Positions 45,257 through 55,800 are shown, numbered from the stretch's first letter. The stretch is DNA of 64,000 bases from an uncultured Gammaproteobacteria bacterium (GCA_947258975.1 CAMYKK010000003.1:88503-152502); one strand, 5' to 3'. Translations and numbers: made by a program. The notes: generated by a model not told the origin, from the sequence alone.

Positions 45257-45769
45257 CTACCGCCGGCTACTGCCGTCTGTGGCGGGCAAAGCGGGCCGAT
45301 GATAGCCGGGACCGACGACGGGTGGGGTTTTGGGTAAGATGTCCTGGCCGACATCCGAGCGGTAGGTGTTGGCGTAACGGGCGATTACGCCGGAGGTGGC
45401 GGGATTCACCAGTCTCAGCGTCACGCGATAGTCGCGGTTGACTTTGATTCCTTGTAACGGCGGGGTGCGAAACATAAACGAGGTACGCCCCCATTTGGCG
45501 ATCTGCCGCACGATGATTGCGTCGCCCCCTGCGGGATTTTCGAACTCGGCCTCGAGGATCGTCCCTATCGGGATGGGCCGCTTTACCCCGACGACAAATC
45601 CGTAATCCGCCTCGGCGAGCCGGTAATTGAAAATGAATCCACCACCGATGAATTCGATATACGGCCGGTCTCCGCCTTCCGGTGCGGAGCAGGCGGTGAA
45701 TCCTATACACGCTACCACCACCGGTATCTTCAGCAGTTGTCTGGTACTCTCGGCGCGTGAGTCACGCAA
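45257..45769 (-). CDS. Putative lipoprotein
   Basis: A 170-residue protein with a lipobox-like signal (VVVACIGFTAC, cleavage before the second Cys), followed by a beta-rich region (IEFIGGGFIFNYRLAEADYG, VNRDYRVTLRLVNPATSGVI). No family recognised. There is no ATG; the frame opens with a TTG at 45769, so the true start is unsure. It follows the ankyrin gene by 31 bp on the same strand and may be part of that operon. Confidence 0.6.
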   Translation of the reverse strand: MRDSRAESTRQLLKIPVVVACIGFTACSAPEGGDRPYIEFIGGGFIFNYRLAEADYGFVVGVKRPIPIGTILEAEFENPAGGDAIIVRQIAKWGRTSFMFRTPPLQGIKVNRDYRVTLRLVNPATSGVIARYANTYRSDVGQDILPKTPPVVGPGYHRPALPATDGSSRR

Positions 45770-45800
45770 AGGCCTTGTGGATCCATGTCGAATTTCATTG

Positions 45801-46607
45801 CTACCGCTGTAATAATTTCACTAATTGGGTTTTACCCTTGAGCTTCGCGATGGCCAGAGGCGTGTTTCCATCACTGTCCGCAACGTTTACTTCGATACCC
45901 CGATCGAGAAGCGCAGTCACGATGCTGGTTGTGCCGATAATTGTCGCGATGTGCAGGGCATTTTGGCCGTGTTGGTTGCGAGAATTCAGATCAATGTCCG
46001 GCCGATTGACCAGTATGTTGACTATCGTTTGGTGACCGGCGTCGGCGGCGCGCATCAGTGGCGTCCACCCCAGCACATCCCGTACATTCGGATCGGCGCC
46101 ATTCTCCAACAGGAAGTCGGCCATTGTGGAATGCCCTTTCAGGACTGCGATCATCAACGCACTCCATCCTTTGCCGGCGCGGTGATTGATATCCGCGCCG
46201 TGTTGAATGAGGACCTCGGCGGCTTGGCGCTGCCCGTACTGGGCCGCGTACATCATTGCGTTGCCGCTCGAACGATTGACCTGATTGACGTCGGCACCCA
46301 GCGCAATAATCCGGTGCATCAGCTGAATATCACCTTTAGATGCCGCCAGCATCAACGCCGTCTTGCCGTACCGTGCACCGGTGTTGACATCAACGCCGGT
46401 ACCGGCCAATTGGTGCAACGCGGCGACGTCAGATTTGTTTATCGCCTCCCGCCAGGAAGCGGTACTTTGATCAGCGACGGCCAGGCCACCGATCAGCATC
46501 AGCGCCGTTAATCCGCACATGCAAGCAAGGCGGCGAAGAAACGAGCCACAAGCACATTGGGAACGAGGGATTCGATTAACACCTGGTATAACGACAAGGG
46601 TCGTCAT
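45801..46607 (-). CDS. Exported ankyrin-repeat protein
   Basis: A 268-residue protein with a signal peptide (about 25-46: LACMCGLTALMLIGGLAVA) and six ankyrin repeats, for example 'YGKTALMLAASKGDIQLMHR', 'SGNAMMYAAQYGQRQAAEVL' and 'LGWTPLMRAADAGHQTIVNI'. Ankyrin repeats bind protein partners. The start ATG overlaps the stop of the sulfotransferase gene by 4 bp, so the two are coupled. Confidence 0.88.
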   Translation of the reverse strand: MTTLVVIPGVNRIPRSQCACGSFLRRLACMCGLTALMLIGGLAVADQSTASWREAINKSDVAALHQLAGTGVDVNTGARYGKTALMLAASKGDIQLMHRIIALGADVNQVNRSSGNAMMYAAQYGQRQAAEVLIQHGADINHRAGKGWSALMIAVLKGHSTMADFLLENGADPNVRDVLGWTPLMRAADAGHQTIVNILVNRPDIDLNSRNQHGQNALHIATIIGTTSIVTALLDRGIEVNVADSDGNTPLAIAKLKGKTQLVKLLQR

Positions 46608-47338
46608 GACGACAGGTTCGCGACCCAGGGACGAATCTTTGCGCCGAATCTCTGGTGCAGGACCTCGATCTCCGGCGCATAGGTCTCTCGGAGATAGTCG
46701 CGATATGGCGGTTGCAGCGGAATCTGCATCCCTCTATTGACGACCTCGTGTAATCCGAGCTCTTGGTATTCCAATTGCGTGTCCGCGCCGATATGCCGAA
46801 ATACGTTTCTCAATAATGACTCCGGATCGTTTTTTATGTCGTCGAAGAAGCAAATATGTAATTGATTTTCGTCGAAAAATTTCAGCCAGTTGTCAATTAG
46901 CATACTATAGTTCATTTGCACCTTATTCAGCATGCCGGTTAGCTCGGTTTCGGTTAACTGTTCGAACCGCCTGCCCTTATCTCGCAATAACGCGACCAGC
47001 GCTTCCGACCAGGCCCGCTCGATAGGGTCGCGTAAAATGAGTATCAACCGGACCGCCGGCAACAGGTTGCGGATGAACTGGATCCGGCTCCGGGACAAGG
47101 AACAGTAGTGGGGGGATTTCTCCCCCTTGAGTCGGTCTCCGGCGTGTTCGAACAAGCCTGAATAGTAAGACAACGGTTTGTGAAAATACTTCGTAAAGTA
47201 TTTGACCTCCCCGGAGTGTTCGCCGCGCGCTAGAAACACCTGGGGATGTTTCTTCATCCGGCTGGCAAGCCACCAAGTCCCGGATTTAGGGGCGCCGATT
47301 ATCAAAAAGTCCGGTAACGGGTACGCAGCTTCAGGCAT
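46604..47338 (-). CDS. Sulfotransferase
   Basis: A 244-residue PAPS-dependent sulfotransferase. The 5'-phosphosulfate loop 'IIGAPKSGTWWLA' (residues about 11-23) and 3'-phosphate motif 'LILRDPIERAWSEALV' are present, as in the heparan-sulfate N-sulfotransferase-like Sulfotransfer_1 family. Substrate unknown (polysaccharide or lipid). It precedes the ankyrin gene with an ATGA overlap. A cupin gene stops 17 bp before its start. Confidence 0.88.
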   Translation of the reverse strand: MPEAAYPLPDFLIIGAPKSGTWWLASRMKKHPQVFLARGEHSGEVKYFTKYFHKPLSYYSGLFEHAGDRLKGEKSPHYCSLSRSRIQFIRNLLPAVRLILILRDPIERAWSEALVALLRDKGRRFEQLTETELTGMLNKVQMNYSMLIDNWLKFFDENQLHICFFDDIKNDPESLLRNVFRHIGADTQLEYQELGLHEVVNRGMQIPLQPPYRDYLRETYAPEIEVLHQRFGAKIRPWVANLSS

Positions 47339-47355
47339 ATGTGCATGGTCCCGCG

Positions 47356-47697
47356 TTAGACCACATTTTGCACCAAGGATGCCGGTTTATGAATATGAAC
47401 CGCCAACCATAAACACGGCGGTGTACCCGAGGTCCAAACAACTCGATGTGGTGAGTGAGCCGGTATAAACAGGCTGTCTCCTGCCGACAACGAAATCAGT
47501 TCGCCGTCTAGTTCCATGCGTGCGTCGCCTTGCATGAGTATCACCCACTCATCCTGTTCTTGATTGTAGGCGACAGGCTCCCGAAGTGCCGAGCTGACAA
47601 TTCTCTCGATGATTACATTGCGGCATTTGAGTAACTGATCGAAGCGCTCACCTTGGTGCGGTAGCCCGCCGATGAGGAAAAAATTGAGTGGTTTCAT
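47356..47697 (-). CDS. Small cupin-domain protein
   Basis: A 113-residue single-domain cupin: 'EQDEWVILMQGDARMELDGE' (cupin motif 1 with E and H-like ligands) and 'GDSLFIPAHSPHRV' (motif 2). The ATG at 47697 (MKPLNFFLIGG) is used; the longer frame overlaps the thioesterase gene. The last codons (HKPASLVQNVV) are encoded by a sequence matching one end of the MITE-like repeat (gcaccaaggatgccgg inverted), so its C-terminus may be repeat-derived. Confidence 0.8.
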   Translation of the reverse strand: MKPLNFFLIGGLPHQGERFDQLLKCRNVIIERIVSSALREPVAYNQEQDEWVILMQGDARMELDGELISLSAGDSLFIPAHSPHRVVWTSGTPPCLWLAVHIHKPASLVQNVV

Positions 47698-47723
47698 ATT
47701 AACGGCCTTGGTGAATCTGTAGG

Positions 47724-48230
47724 CTAGAATTCCATAAATTCCGGGTCCTCTGAGGTCGACGCGACCCGCCATTCCTGTTCTACGGGATCGAACGCCGCGA
47801 TTTGCTCTAGGGGCTGCTTGAGATATCTTCCGCGACCCTGCACGGCGATGCTCCCGTCTTCCAGCAACAACTCGCCCGTGCCGTCAAAGAAACGTCTATT
47901 TTCCGATACGATACGGGCGATCACTCGTAGTTCTTGCGTCAAGGGTATGGGTTGTTTAAAGCGAATCGATAATTCGACTGTCACGCCCCAAACCTCTGTT
48001 TCTTTGCCGACCATGATGGCGCGTCCGATGGTCTCATCGAGAATCGTTGATGCAATACCACCGTGAAGCCTCCCTGGGTAGCTCTGGTGCTGCGCCGTTG
48101 GTTTGAAAACGGCGACAAGTTCGTTGTTATCGAGTTCGTAAAAGACGCCCTTGAGACCGGAATCGTTTTTGCGTCCACATACCAGACACATTTTCGAATT
48201 CGGTTGTTTGCGTTGTATCTTGTGCCGCAC
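47724..48230 (-). CDS. PaaI-type thioesterase
   Basis: A 168-residue hotdog-fold protein: 'YPGRLHGGIASTILDETIGR' is the PaaI active-site motif (HGG followed by D/E). The 'MCLVCGRKNDSG' start is shared with other PaaI-like thioesterases. Acyl-CoA hydrolysis is likely; substrate unknown. The frame opens with GTG at 48230; ATG at 48191 (MCLVCG) is an alternative. It lies 26 bp ahead of the cupin gene. Confidence 0.82.
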   Translation of the reverse strand: MRHKIQRKQPNSKMCLVCGRKNDSGLKGVFYELDNNELVAVFKPTAQHQSYPGRLHGGIASTILDETIGRAIMVGKETEVWGVTVELSIRFKQPIPLTQELRVIARIVSENRRFFDGTGELLLEDGSIAVQGRGRYLKQPLEQIAAFDPVEQEWRVASTSEDPEFMEF

Positions 48231-48353
48231 AGTGTAAATCCCCTGCCTTGAGGTTCTCTACTGTAACCCAAATCGCGAATCCGTATGATGCACCAGGGAT
48301 TCTGCGGATATCCCCTCCCCAGGTTGCTAATACAGCGATGATGTCGCCAGCTT

Positions 48354-49481
48354 TTATTGGCGGGTACCTTCGAGGTCCATTTCCAGCTCAGCGATCAAAT
48401 GCCGGATGATGGCTTTGAACGAGCCGGTCTTCTCGTAGATGCGTCTTTGTTGCACATAACTCGGACCATTTTGAACGTGGTCCTGGAGTCTTTCAAAGTA
48501 TCTTCCCTGTTCCAGTTTGTCGGCCATGGGTTCGCTCGCCCGGATAATATGTAGACAAAGCTCGCGCAGCGGCACCAGCGTTCCCTGTACATCATGGATG
48601 TATTTCGCGTCTAAGCCCTGCTTCGACGCTTGAAAGTGGTTGTGTTTCTCGATCCACCAGTGTAATCCGCCCGGGAACGACGGTGGGCGATGTGTTTGCG
48701 GGGTGGTGCGCAGATAGGTCACCACGGCGCGCAGGAATCCCGCGAGAGTCAGCGCCAGGGTGATCGTGGGCTGAGCATCCATGACTCGAATCTCGAGTGT
48801 GCCCAGCTGCGGCCGCGGTCGGATGTCCCAGTGAATATCATTGATGGTCTTGAACACCCCGGCCCGGGACGTGGTCTCGAGAAACTTGGAAAAAACCTCC
48901 CAAGTCTCGAAAGAAGGCGGGATGCCGTAGCTTCGTGTCGCTGCCAGAATGCGATGGCGATAGGCGGCAAAGCCGGTGTCATAGCCGCGCCAGAACGGCG
49001 AGCTTGCCGACATCGCGATCATCAGCGGCAACAACGCTTTTAGCTCGTGCATCAGCGAAACGGCCTCGTCACCGGATGTCATGCCGAGATGCACGTGGGT
49101 GGCGAAGGTGATCTGGTTATGCCCGGTAAATCCCGCCGATTTCCCCAATTGTCGATAACGAGGCATCGGCGTGATGAGCGCGAGCCGCTCCCCAAAGGGG
49201 TGGGTGCCCGCGCTGCAGAGCAGCATATCCAATTGCTGACACGTATCGCGCAGCTTTCTCACCAATATCCGCATATGGGCGCCGAGCTCGTCCATGTGGC
49301 TGCAGATCTTTGAGCACACCTCAACCGTATTCTGATTGAATTCCGGCTTGATGTGAGGATCGTCGGGATAAAAATCCATCAGTGGGAGAATACCGTCCAC
49401 GAGGTCGAGCGTTTCAACGTCCAGCAGTTGGAATTCCATCTCCATGCCTATCCACGAAGGATTTGAGGGCCTAAAGTCCAT
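48354..49481 (-). CDS. Carboxylate-amine ligase (GCS2/YbdK-like)
   Basis: A 375-residue member of the glutamate-cysteine ligase 2 family (YbdK). Signature segments: 'WIGMEMEFQLLDVETLDLVD', 'CSAGTHPFG', 'FATHVHLGM' and 'LGTLEIRVMDAQPTI'. YbdK has weak gamma-glutamylcysteine ligase activity. Six bp downstream of the M20 peptidase gene, suggesting a shared operon. Confidence 0.88.
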   Translation of the reverse strand: MDFRPSNPSWIGMEMEFQLLDVETLDLVDGILPLMDFYPDDPHIKPEFNQNTVEVCSKICSHMDELGAHMRILVRKLRDTCQQLDMLLCSAGTHPFGERLALITPMPRYRQLGKSAGFTGHNQITFATHVHLGMTSGDEAVSLMHELKALLPLMIAMSASSPFWRGYDTGFAAYRHRILAATRSYGIPPSFETWEVFSKFLETTSRAGVFKTINDIHWDIRPRPQLGTLEIRVMDAQPTITLALTLAGFLRAVVTYLRTTPQTHRPPSFPGGLHWWIEKHNHFQASKQGLDAKYIHDVQGTLVPLRELCLHIIRASEPMADKLEQGRYFERLQDHVQNGPSYVQQRRIYEKTGSFKAIIRHLIAELEMDLEGTRQ

Positions 49482-49487
49482 CGATCG

Positions 49488-50660
49488 TCAGACCTGGTGT
49501 TGAAGCGTCGCCTCACGAACAACTTCGTCGAAGAAAGCGGCGCCCACTTTCAAGACTTGCTCGTCAATGTCAAACGCCGGGCTGTGAAGCGGGATATATT
49601 CCTGTTGATCCGTGCGCGCTCCGAAGCGTACATAACAACCCGGAGTCTCATGTAGAAAATAAGAAAAGTCCTCCGAGCCCATGCTGGGGTGGTCCATGGC
49701 CATGAGACCCTTTTCTCCCACCACATTGCGTGCCGCTCGATACGCGATGCGCGTCTCACGATGGGTGTTCACGACTGGTGGGTAGCCTTCGCTGATGCCG
49801 ACATCAACGTCGGCGTTATGCAGTTCTCCCAGCGCCCGCGCCATGCGCTTGAGTCCATTGTGCAGGTGCGCGCGCACCGCGGGCAGCGTGCTGCGGATCG
49901 AGCCCTCGAGGATAGCCTCCTCAGCGATGACATTGGGCGCGCTGCCGGCATGAACGGTTCCGATCGTCACTACCGACGGATACACGGGGTTGATTTCCCG
50001 AGAGACGAGGGTCTGTATCGCGGTGATGAGTAGGCCGGTGACCACTACCGCGTCGGTGGCCTCGTGGGGTCGCGCACCGTGACCGCCCTTGCCTTTGACA
50101 TGAATCCGAAAGCGGTCCGACTGCGCCGTGATCACCCCTTCGGCCACCATGATCTCCCCGACCTGGTAGTGATGGGTGACATGCCCGCCGAAAATCGCGT
50201 CGACGCCTGACATCACACCCGAATCGATGACTACCCGCGATCCACCGCCGCGCTCTTCGGCGGGTTGAAACACGAACAACACATTACATTCCGGAGGTGA
50301 TTGCGTTAGCAGGGCGGCGGCGCCGAGCACCATCGCCATGTGAGCGTCGTGGCCGCACGCATGCATCTTGCCCGCGAAGCTGGAGGCAAACGGCAGATCG
50401 GTATTTTCCGCCCCCGGCAGCGCGTCCATTTCCGCGCGCAAAGCAAACGTGGGTGCGGGCTTACGGTGGGTCGTGAGACGACCGATGACACCGCCGCCGG
50501 TGCCGCCGTATTCATAGCCAATTCCGAGGCGTTCGAGCTCCGCAATGACCGACTTTGCCGTGCTCGCCTCTTCGAACGCAAGCTCCGGGTGGCGGTGGAA
50601 ATTACGTCTGAGTTTGACCGCCTGCGGGTAAATGGTCTCGGCTTGTTGGATCGTCGCCAT
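49488..50660 (-). CDS. M20-family amidohydrolase (hippurate hydrolase-like)
   Basis: A 390-residue zinc amidohydrolase: 'RNFHRHPELAFEE', 'HACGHDAHMAMVLGAAALL' (zinc ligands H, D), 'FQPAEERGGG' (E-E) and 'GSEDFSYFLHETPGCYVRFG'. The family cleaves N-acyl amino acids, indole-acetyl amino acids or peptides. ATG 50660 chosen (GGGAA upstream); the frame extends to an ATG at 50681. It pairs with the ligase gene. Confidence 0.9.
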   Translation of the reverse strand: MATIQQAETIYPQAVKLRRNFHRHPELAFEEASTAKSVIAELERLGIGYEYGGTGGGVIGRLTTHRKPAPTFALRAEMDALPGAENTDLPFASSFAGKMHACGHDAHMAMVLGAAALLTQSPPECNVLFVFQPAEERGGGSRVVIDSGVMSGVDAIFGGHVTHHYQVGEIMVAEGVITAQSDRFRIHVKGKGGHGARPHEATDAVVVTGLLITAIQTLVSREINPVYPSVVTIGTVHAGSAPNVIAEEAILEGSIRSTLPAVRAHLHNGLKRMARALGELHNADVDVGISEGYPPVVNTHRETRIAYRAARNVVGEKGLMAMDHPSMGSEDFSYFLHETPGCYVRFGARTDQQEYIPLHSPAFDIDEQVLKVGAAFFDEVVREATLQHQV

Positions 50661-50846
50661 CGCGGGTTCCCAAACAAGCATCTCATAGATCCCGGAGTTG
50701 CGAATTGACCGGCGTCAAGCCACCGGTAAAACGTCGGCGCCCATTCTCGTCGACAAAAGCACGCGTGACAGCAAGTGTTGTCGTTACCGGCGGTGCGCGG
50801 CTTGTGAGCAATCGCCGACACGGACCCACCTTGTCCGCGAGGACAT

Positions 50847-51695
50847 TCAGGATTGGCCACTGTTGATCAGATTCAACATCGCTTTGGTCAGAGGGTGATC
50901 GGCCTGCGCAAGCCGCTCGGTAATTGAGAAATGATGTTCGTCCGGTAGTTCGAGATAGCGTGTGACCAGTCCTGCCCGCGCGAGACGTTGTACGTAATCC
51001 AACGACTGCTGCAACCAAAGTCGTGGTTCTTCCGCGCCTGCCGTGACCAGCGCGTGACAATGCACCCGAGGGGTCGCTGACATCACACTGTTGCGGCGCG
51101 CCTGGTCTGCGGTGAGCCGGATCTCCTCATTTACCGACAGACGAGGCACCAACCCGAGATCGTAGATGCCGCTGATGAGAATGACCGCCTTGATCAGGTT
51201 CATCGGCAATCCTTCCCGATCCCAGTCGTGACACAAGGTCATTGCCGCCAGGTGGGCGCCGGCGGAGTGTCCAGAGAGGCTGATTCGATCGGGATCGCCG
51301 CCGTAACGTGGTGCCTGACGGTAGACCCAGGCGACGCAGGCCAGAATCTGGTCAACGATATCGTCCAAAGTGACTGCCGGGCACAAATCATAGTTGACGA
51401 GGATGGCGATTGCCCCGGACGCGACGATCGGTTGCGCTATTTCGCTATAGATACGCTTGTCGAGGCCGCGCCAGAACCCGCCATGTATGAAGACATGCAC
51501 GGGCAGGTCCGCACCGTGTACCGGAAACACATCCAGGGTCTGTAATGGACCGTCTCCGTAGCGGACATCGAGAATACACGGGAGGCTACGCCGTACCGCG
51601 AGGCTGCGGGCGGCAGCATTATCGAGATAGGCTTGAAAGTCCGGCACGGCGGCCCGTGGATTCATCTGCGTTTCTAGGTGCGGCGCATCAGGCAT
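50847..51695 (-). CDS. Alpha/beta hydrolase, esterase/kynurenine-formamidase-like
   Basis: A 282-residue alpha/beta hydrolase with the oxyanion motif 'VFIHGGFWRG' (HGGxW) and nucleophile 'LSGHSAGAHLAAM' (Ser about 137), the His in 'ELPDEHHFSI'. This matches the formamidase/esterase-lipase group. GGAG lies eight bases upstream of the ATG. Substrate unknown. It is followed 186 bp on by the M20 gene. Confidence 0.85.
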   Translation of the reverse strand: MPDAPHLETQMNPRAAVPDFQAYLDNAAARSLAVRRSLPCILDVRYGDGPLQTLDVFPVHGADLPVHVFIHGGFWRGLDKRIYSEIAQPIVASGAIAILVNYDLCPAVTLDDIVDQILACVAWVYRQAPRYGGDPDRISLSGHSAGAHLAAMTLCHDWDREGLPMNLIKAVILISGIYDLGLVPRLSVNEEIRLTADQARRNSVMSATPRVHCHALVTAGAEEPRLWLQQSLDYVQRLARAGLVTRYLELPDEHHFSITERLAQADHPLTKAMLNLINSGQS

Positions 51696-51907
51696 CGGCT
51701 TTTCTCCACAAAACTTTAAGTGCGATTAACGGGTAAGATTCAATTATCGTTGTTGTTGGACGTAGCGCGCATATTGCACCAAGGCAGCGTAAAGAGGGGC
51801 TAAACGCTTGCTTGGGATAACGAATTCGATAAATGTTCGGTGCGATGTTTTATCCCCGAAGTTTCACTTATCCCGGCGCTGGCTCGGTCTCGAATGCCTG
51901 AACTTGG
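51696..51907. repeat. Two fragments of the MITE-like repeat (copy H)
   Basis: The gap between the GST and hydrolase genes. It contains one terminal block 'atattgcaccaaggcagcg' (51771-51789) and, about 80 bp on, 'tatcccggcgctggctcggt' (51870-51889) plus 'tcgaatgcctgaacttgg', the left body of the family. The middle is missing, so it looks like a deleted copy. Confidence 0.55.
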
Positions 51908-51951
51908 AAAAAAGGGGTCAGACCCCCGCCTGGGGGTCTGACCCCTTTTTT
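51908..51951. terminator. GGGGTC-family long palindromic terminator
   Basis: A perfect 20-bp stem with a 4-base loop; left arm aaaaaaggggtcagaccccc, right arm its inverse, ending in a T-run. Strong bidirectional terminator just past the 3' end of the GST gene, related to the hairpins at 13848 and 57649. Confidence 0.85.
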
Positions 51952-51995
51952 TTCCTATTTTTCAGAATGCGCGGCGCCTGGGTGCTCTATGTGGG

Positions 51996-52625
51996 TTAAG
52001 GCATGGGGATTTCCTGCACCTTGCCGGGGACGTGAAATCCACGTTGTACCGCAGGGCGTTGTGCGATCCCGACATACCAGCGACGCAGATTGGGATACGC
52101 AGCCAGATCCATCGTTTGCCACTCGAATCGGGATATCCACGGCCAGGTTGCAACGTCGGCAATCGAATAACTGTTCACCAGGTATTGGCGCTCCGCGAGC
52201 CGCCGATCCAACACCTCGTAGATGCGCGTGTTTTCGGCGAGAAAGCGCTGCTCGGCATACTTGCTCTTACCCGGGTTGAATTTTACGAAATGGTGGGTCT
52301 GTCCGAGCATCGGCCCGACGCCGCCCATTTGGAACATCAACCACTCGATCACCCGCCAGTAAGTTTCGCCACCTTCAGGCATCAAGTGGCCCGTTTTGTT
52401 TGCGAGATACATCAAGATCGCCCCGGATTCCATCAATGTCATGCCGTTGTCGTGATCCACGATCGCCGGAATCTTGTTGTTAGGGCATATTTTTGTAAAT
52501 TCCGGATCGAACTGATCACCCTTGGTGATGTCGATGGGGACGACCCGATAGGGCAGCTCGACCTCTTCCAGCATGATCGAGGCCTTACGGCCGTTCGGGG
52601 TATTCCATGTGTAGAGATCGATCAT
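51996..52625 (-). CDS. Glutathione S-transferase
   Basis: A 209-residue GST: thioredoxin-fold N-terminus (DLYTWNTPNGRKASIMLEEV), 'NNKIPAIVDHDNGMTLMESG' (cis-Pro and glutathione-binding E-S) and a helical C-terminus (SIADVATWPWI). This resembles the YfcG/YghU disulfide-reductase-like GSTs, which also start 'IDLYTWxTPNGxK'. Monocistronic with the 51908 terminator behind. Confidence 0.9.
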   Translation of the reverse strand: MIDLYTWNTPNGRKASIMLEEVELPYRVVPIDITKGDQFDPEFTKICPNNKIPAIVDHDNGMTLMESGAILMYLANKTGHLMPEGGETYWRVIEWLMFQMGGVGPMLGQTHHFVKFNPGKSKYAEQRFLAENTRIYEVLDRRLAERQYLVNSYSIADVATWPWISRFEWQTMDLAAYPNLRRWYVGIAQRPAVQRGFHVPGKVQEIPMP

Positions 52626-52896
52626 CGCTATGTATTTTTTTGATACAGGTTCTGTGGCGCGAAGTGAGGCTATTCATCGTTCATGTTAGAAGCGGCACGC
52701 AGCATCGCTCTCCAGCAATGGCAATATTCTATGTTCCAGGTCACGTCGCAAGCATACGGGGCGGAGAATTCCGCTGGTGAAAGCAGGGTGAAGCGCCACC
52801 TCGGGTGTAATCATTGCGAACGATGGTAGCATTGTAAGCACCGCCCGCCCACACCAGACTGTCGCGCGATGCAAGTACACCGGTACGGTTTATCCG
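52626..52896. other. Intergenic region
   Basis: About 270 bp. A 64-codon minus frame has no family features. No hairpin or repeat is seen. Confidence 0.4.
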
Positions 52897-55800
52897 CTAG
52901 CCTGCGATGCTGAGCTTGGCTCGCGTTATCATATCCGCGAGTGGACGTGGCCGGCCAACACCGAACCCCTGTGCATAGTCAACTGAAATTTCCCGCAGTC
53001 TTTCCAGTATCGCGTCATTTTCAACAAACTCGGCGATCGTTTTTTTACCCATTACCCGGCCGATTTCGTTGATCGATTTCACCATCGCCAACGCGATGGG
53101 ATCGTCAACAATGTCTTTTACGAACATGCCGTCGATCTTGAGAAAGTCGACGGGTAAGTTTTTGAGATAAGCGAACGAAGATAATCCGCTGCCGAAATCA
53201 TCCAGCGCGAAGCGACAGCCGCGCGCTCTTAGCGTGTTGATGAGGTGAGTGGCGCTGTCAAAGTTGGCAATGGCTGCAGTCTCTGTGATTTCAAAGCACA
53301 CGTTTTCAGGAGGAATAGCTTTGTTAGTGAATTGTCCCATGACGAATTTTAAGAATTCGCTATCACCCAGGGATAGTCCCGACAGGTTTATTGAGCACAG
53401 ATATCTGCTATCCAAATGTTGAGATTGGTCCGTGAGCCACGCAAACGCGGTGGAAATCACCCAGCGGTCGAGGGTGACCGAGAGGTTGTAACGCTCGGCA
53501 GCCGCCAGAAATACGGCTGGTGATATCGTGCCCCCAGTTTCGTCTTGCATACGAATCAGCAATTCGAAGTGCTGGCATGTATCATCCACACTCGCGAGTG
53601 GCACAATGGGTTGATAGACCAAGTGAAATCGATGGTCATCGAGGGCGCTGTTGATGCGCGAAACCAACTGCATCTCCCCATGTCGTCGTGCAAGTACATT
53701 ATCGGACTCGCGGTACACGTGGATACGGTTACGCCCCGCGTCCTTGGCGGCATAACAGGCGGTGTCTGCCATGCTCAGAGCGCTGGTTACCGTCTCGTCA
53801 GGTTTGCCGATGGGAACCAGGCCGATACTAACGCCAACGGCGAAAACTTTTCCATCCCAAACAAACCGAAAATCACGAATCGTGGTTTGCAGATCACCGG
53901 CAATCCGCTCAGCCTGATTTAAAGAGCATTGTTCCAGCAATACGCCGAATTCATCACCCCCTAAACGCGCCAGGGTGTCCTGCTTCCGGACTTTTTCTCT
54001 GAGTACCCTACCCAGCCGACGCAGCAATTCGTCCCCCGCGATATGGCCGCAGATATCATTGATGACCTTGAACTGGTCCAGATCGAGATAGCAAAGGGCG
54101 TGTTCTGAGTTGTCGTAACTCGCACCCTGTAAAATGCGTGTCAGGCGTTTTTCGAACTCGCGTCGATTGACCAAGCCAGTCAATGAGTCATGGGTTGCCT
54201 GATAGGAAATCTCTTCCGCGAGTTTATGGGCTTCAGTAATGTCCTCGCACACCATCAAGATCACCGGTTTGCCGTCCACATCGTCGGTCACGCGCGCGGA
54301 TTCTCGCGCCCATAGTATGCTCCCATCCTGGCGGGTCTTGCGCACTTCCCAACGATGCAGGCGATCCGGAGCCTGGGTTACCTCGTTCAGGAGTCGTGTT
54401 ACTTTCTGCCGGTCGTGACTATGGACCAGCGCCAGCAACGACGTGCCGGTCAGCTGCTGCTCCGTGTAACCCAACTGCTGAGCGCCGAATGGATTGACCG
54501 ATAATATCGTGCCGTCGGAAGCGACGGTTAAGTACATGGACGGATTGTCGTCGTATAGTATCCGATAGCGCCTTTCGCTCGCCCCCAACGCGGCCTCGGC
54601 CCGTTTCTGTGCGGTGATGTCGGTTCCAGTGCCGCGGTAGCCCTGAAACACACCATTGTCGTCAAAGATCGGTTTGCCGCTGATCTTGAAATGCCGTGTG
54701 TCCTTTTCCAGTTTCGCTTGGTACACGAAATCGCGGAACGCCCGTCGCTGCTCGAGATCTTTCAGGTGCTGTCGCCCGGCCCGCGAACGCGTCGTCTCAA
54801 ACATCACTTCCCCGCGGGTTTTCCCGACGAGAAAAGCGGGCGATGTGCCGGCCACCTGCTCTATGCGGCCGGAGACATAGGTGAAGCGCAGATCGGGTCC
54901 CATCTCCCAGATCCAGTCCGAGGCCGCATCGGCGACATCGCGAAAACGCGCCTCGCTCTGCCGCAAAGCATCCGCCACCTGCTCACGTTCGGTGATATCC
55001 TGCAGCGTACCGAGCATACGTGTGGGTCTTCCCGTTATATCGAAGGTGAGCACCGCTCGTTGGTGCACGACGCGCACCTCCTCGGTCGGCAGCGTGATAC
55101 GATGTTTCAGGTCGTACGGTTGTTGCTGATACAAGGCCTTGTTTAGCGACTCCGTTACCATTTTCCGGTCATCGGGATGGACAAGACCGAGAAACGCCTC
55201 GTAGGTGCCGTCAAACTGTTCGGGTTGGATGGCAAAGATGCGGTAGACCACGTCCGACCATTCCAGTTTGTTGGTCGCCACGTTCCAATGCCAACTGCCT
55301 AGAAGTGCGATACGCTGGGCCTCGGCGAGACTGGCTTCGCTGCGGCGCAGTTGTGCCTCTGCTTTTTTGCGGTCGGTAATGTTGATGACCGTGCTTTGGA
55401 TGGCGGGCTCGCCCCGCCAATGAATCGTCCGCGCAAGATTTTGCAGGATTACCGTCGATCCGTCTTTGCGCAGCGCTTCATACTCATACTGCTTTGGTGC
55501 CGAATCTCCCTTCATCCGGGTTTCGGTGTAGCGTTTGAGGCGTTCACGCTCATGGGGCGCAACACAGGCGTCCATGGAATCCATCGCCACGATCTCATCC
55601 CCTGATTCGTAGCCGAGCATGTCAACGAAGCTCTGATTCACGAACAACGGTTTCCGCCATCGATCGATGAGAATGCCTTCGATGGATCCTTCGATCAAAT
55701 TGCGGAAGTGCTCCTCACTTTCACGCAACGCCTCCTCTGTCTGCTTACGTTGGGTGATGTCGGTAAAACTCACGAGCGCCTTGACAAACTCGTCGTCCCG

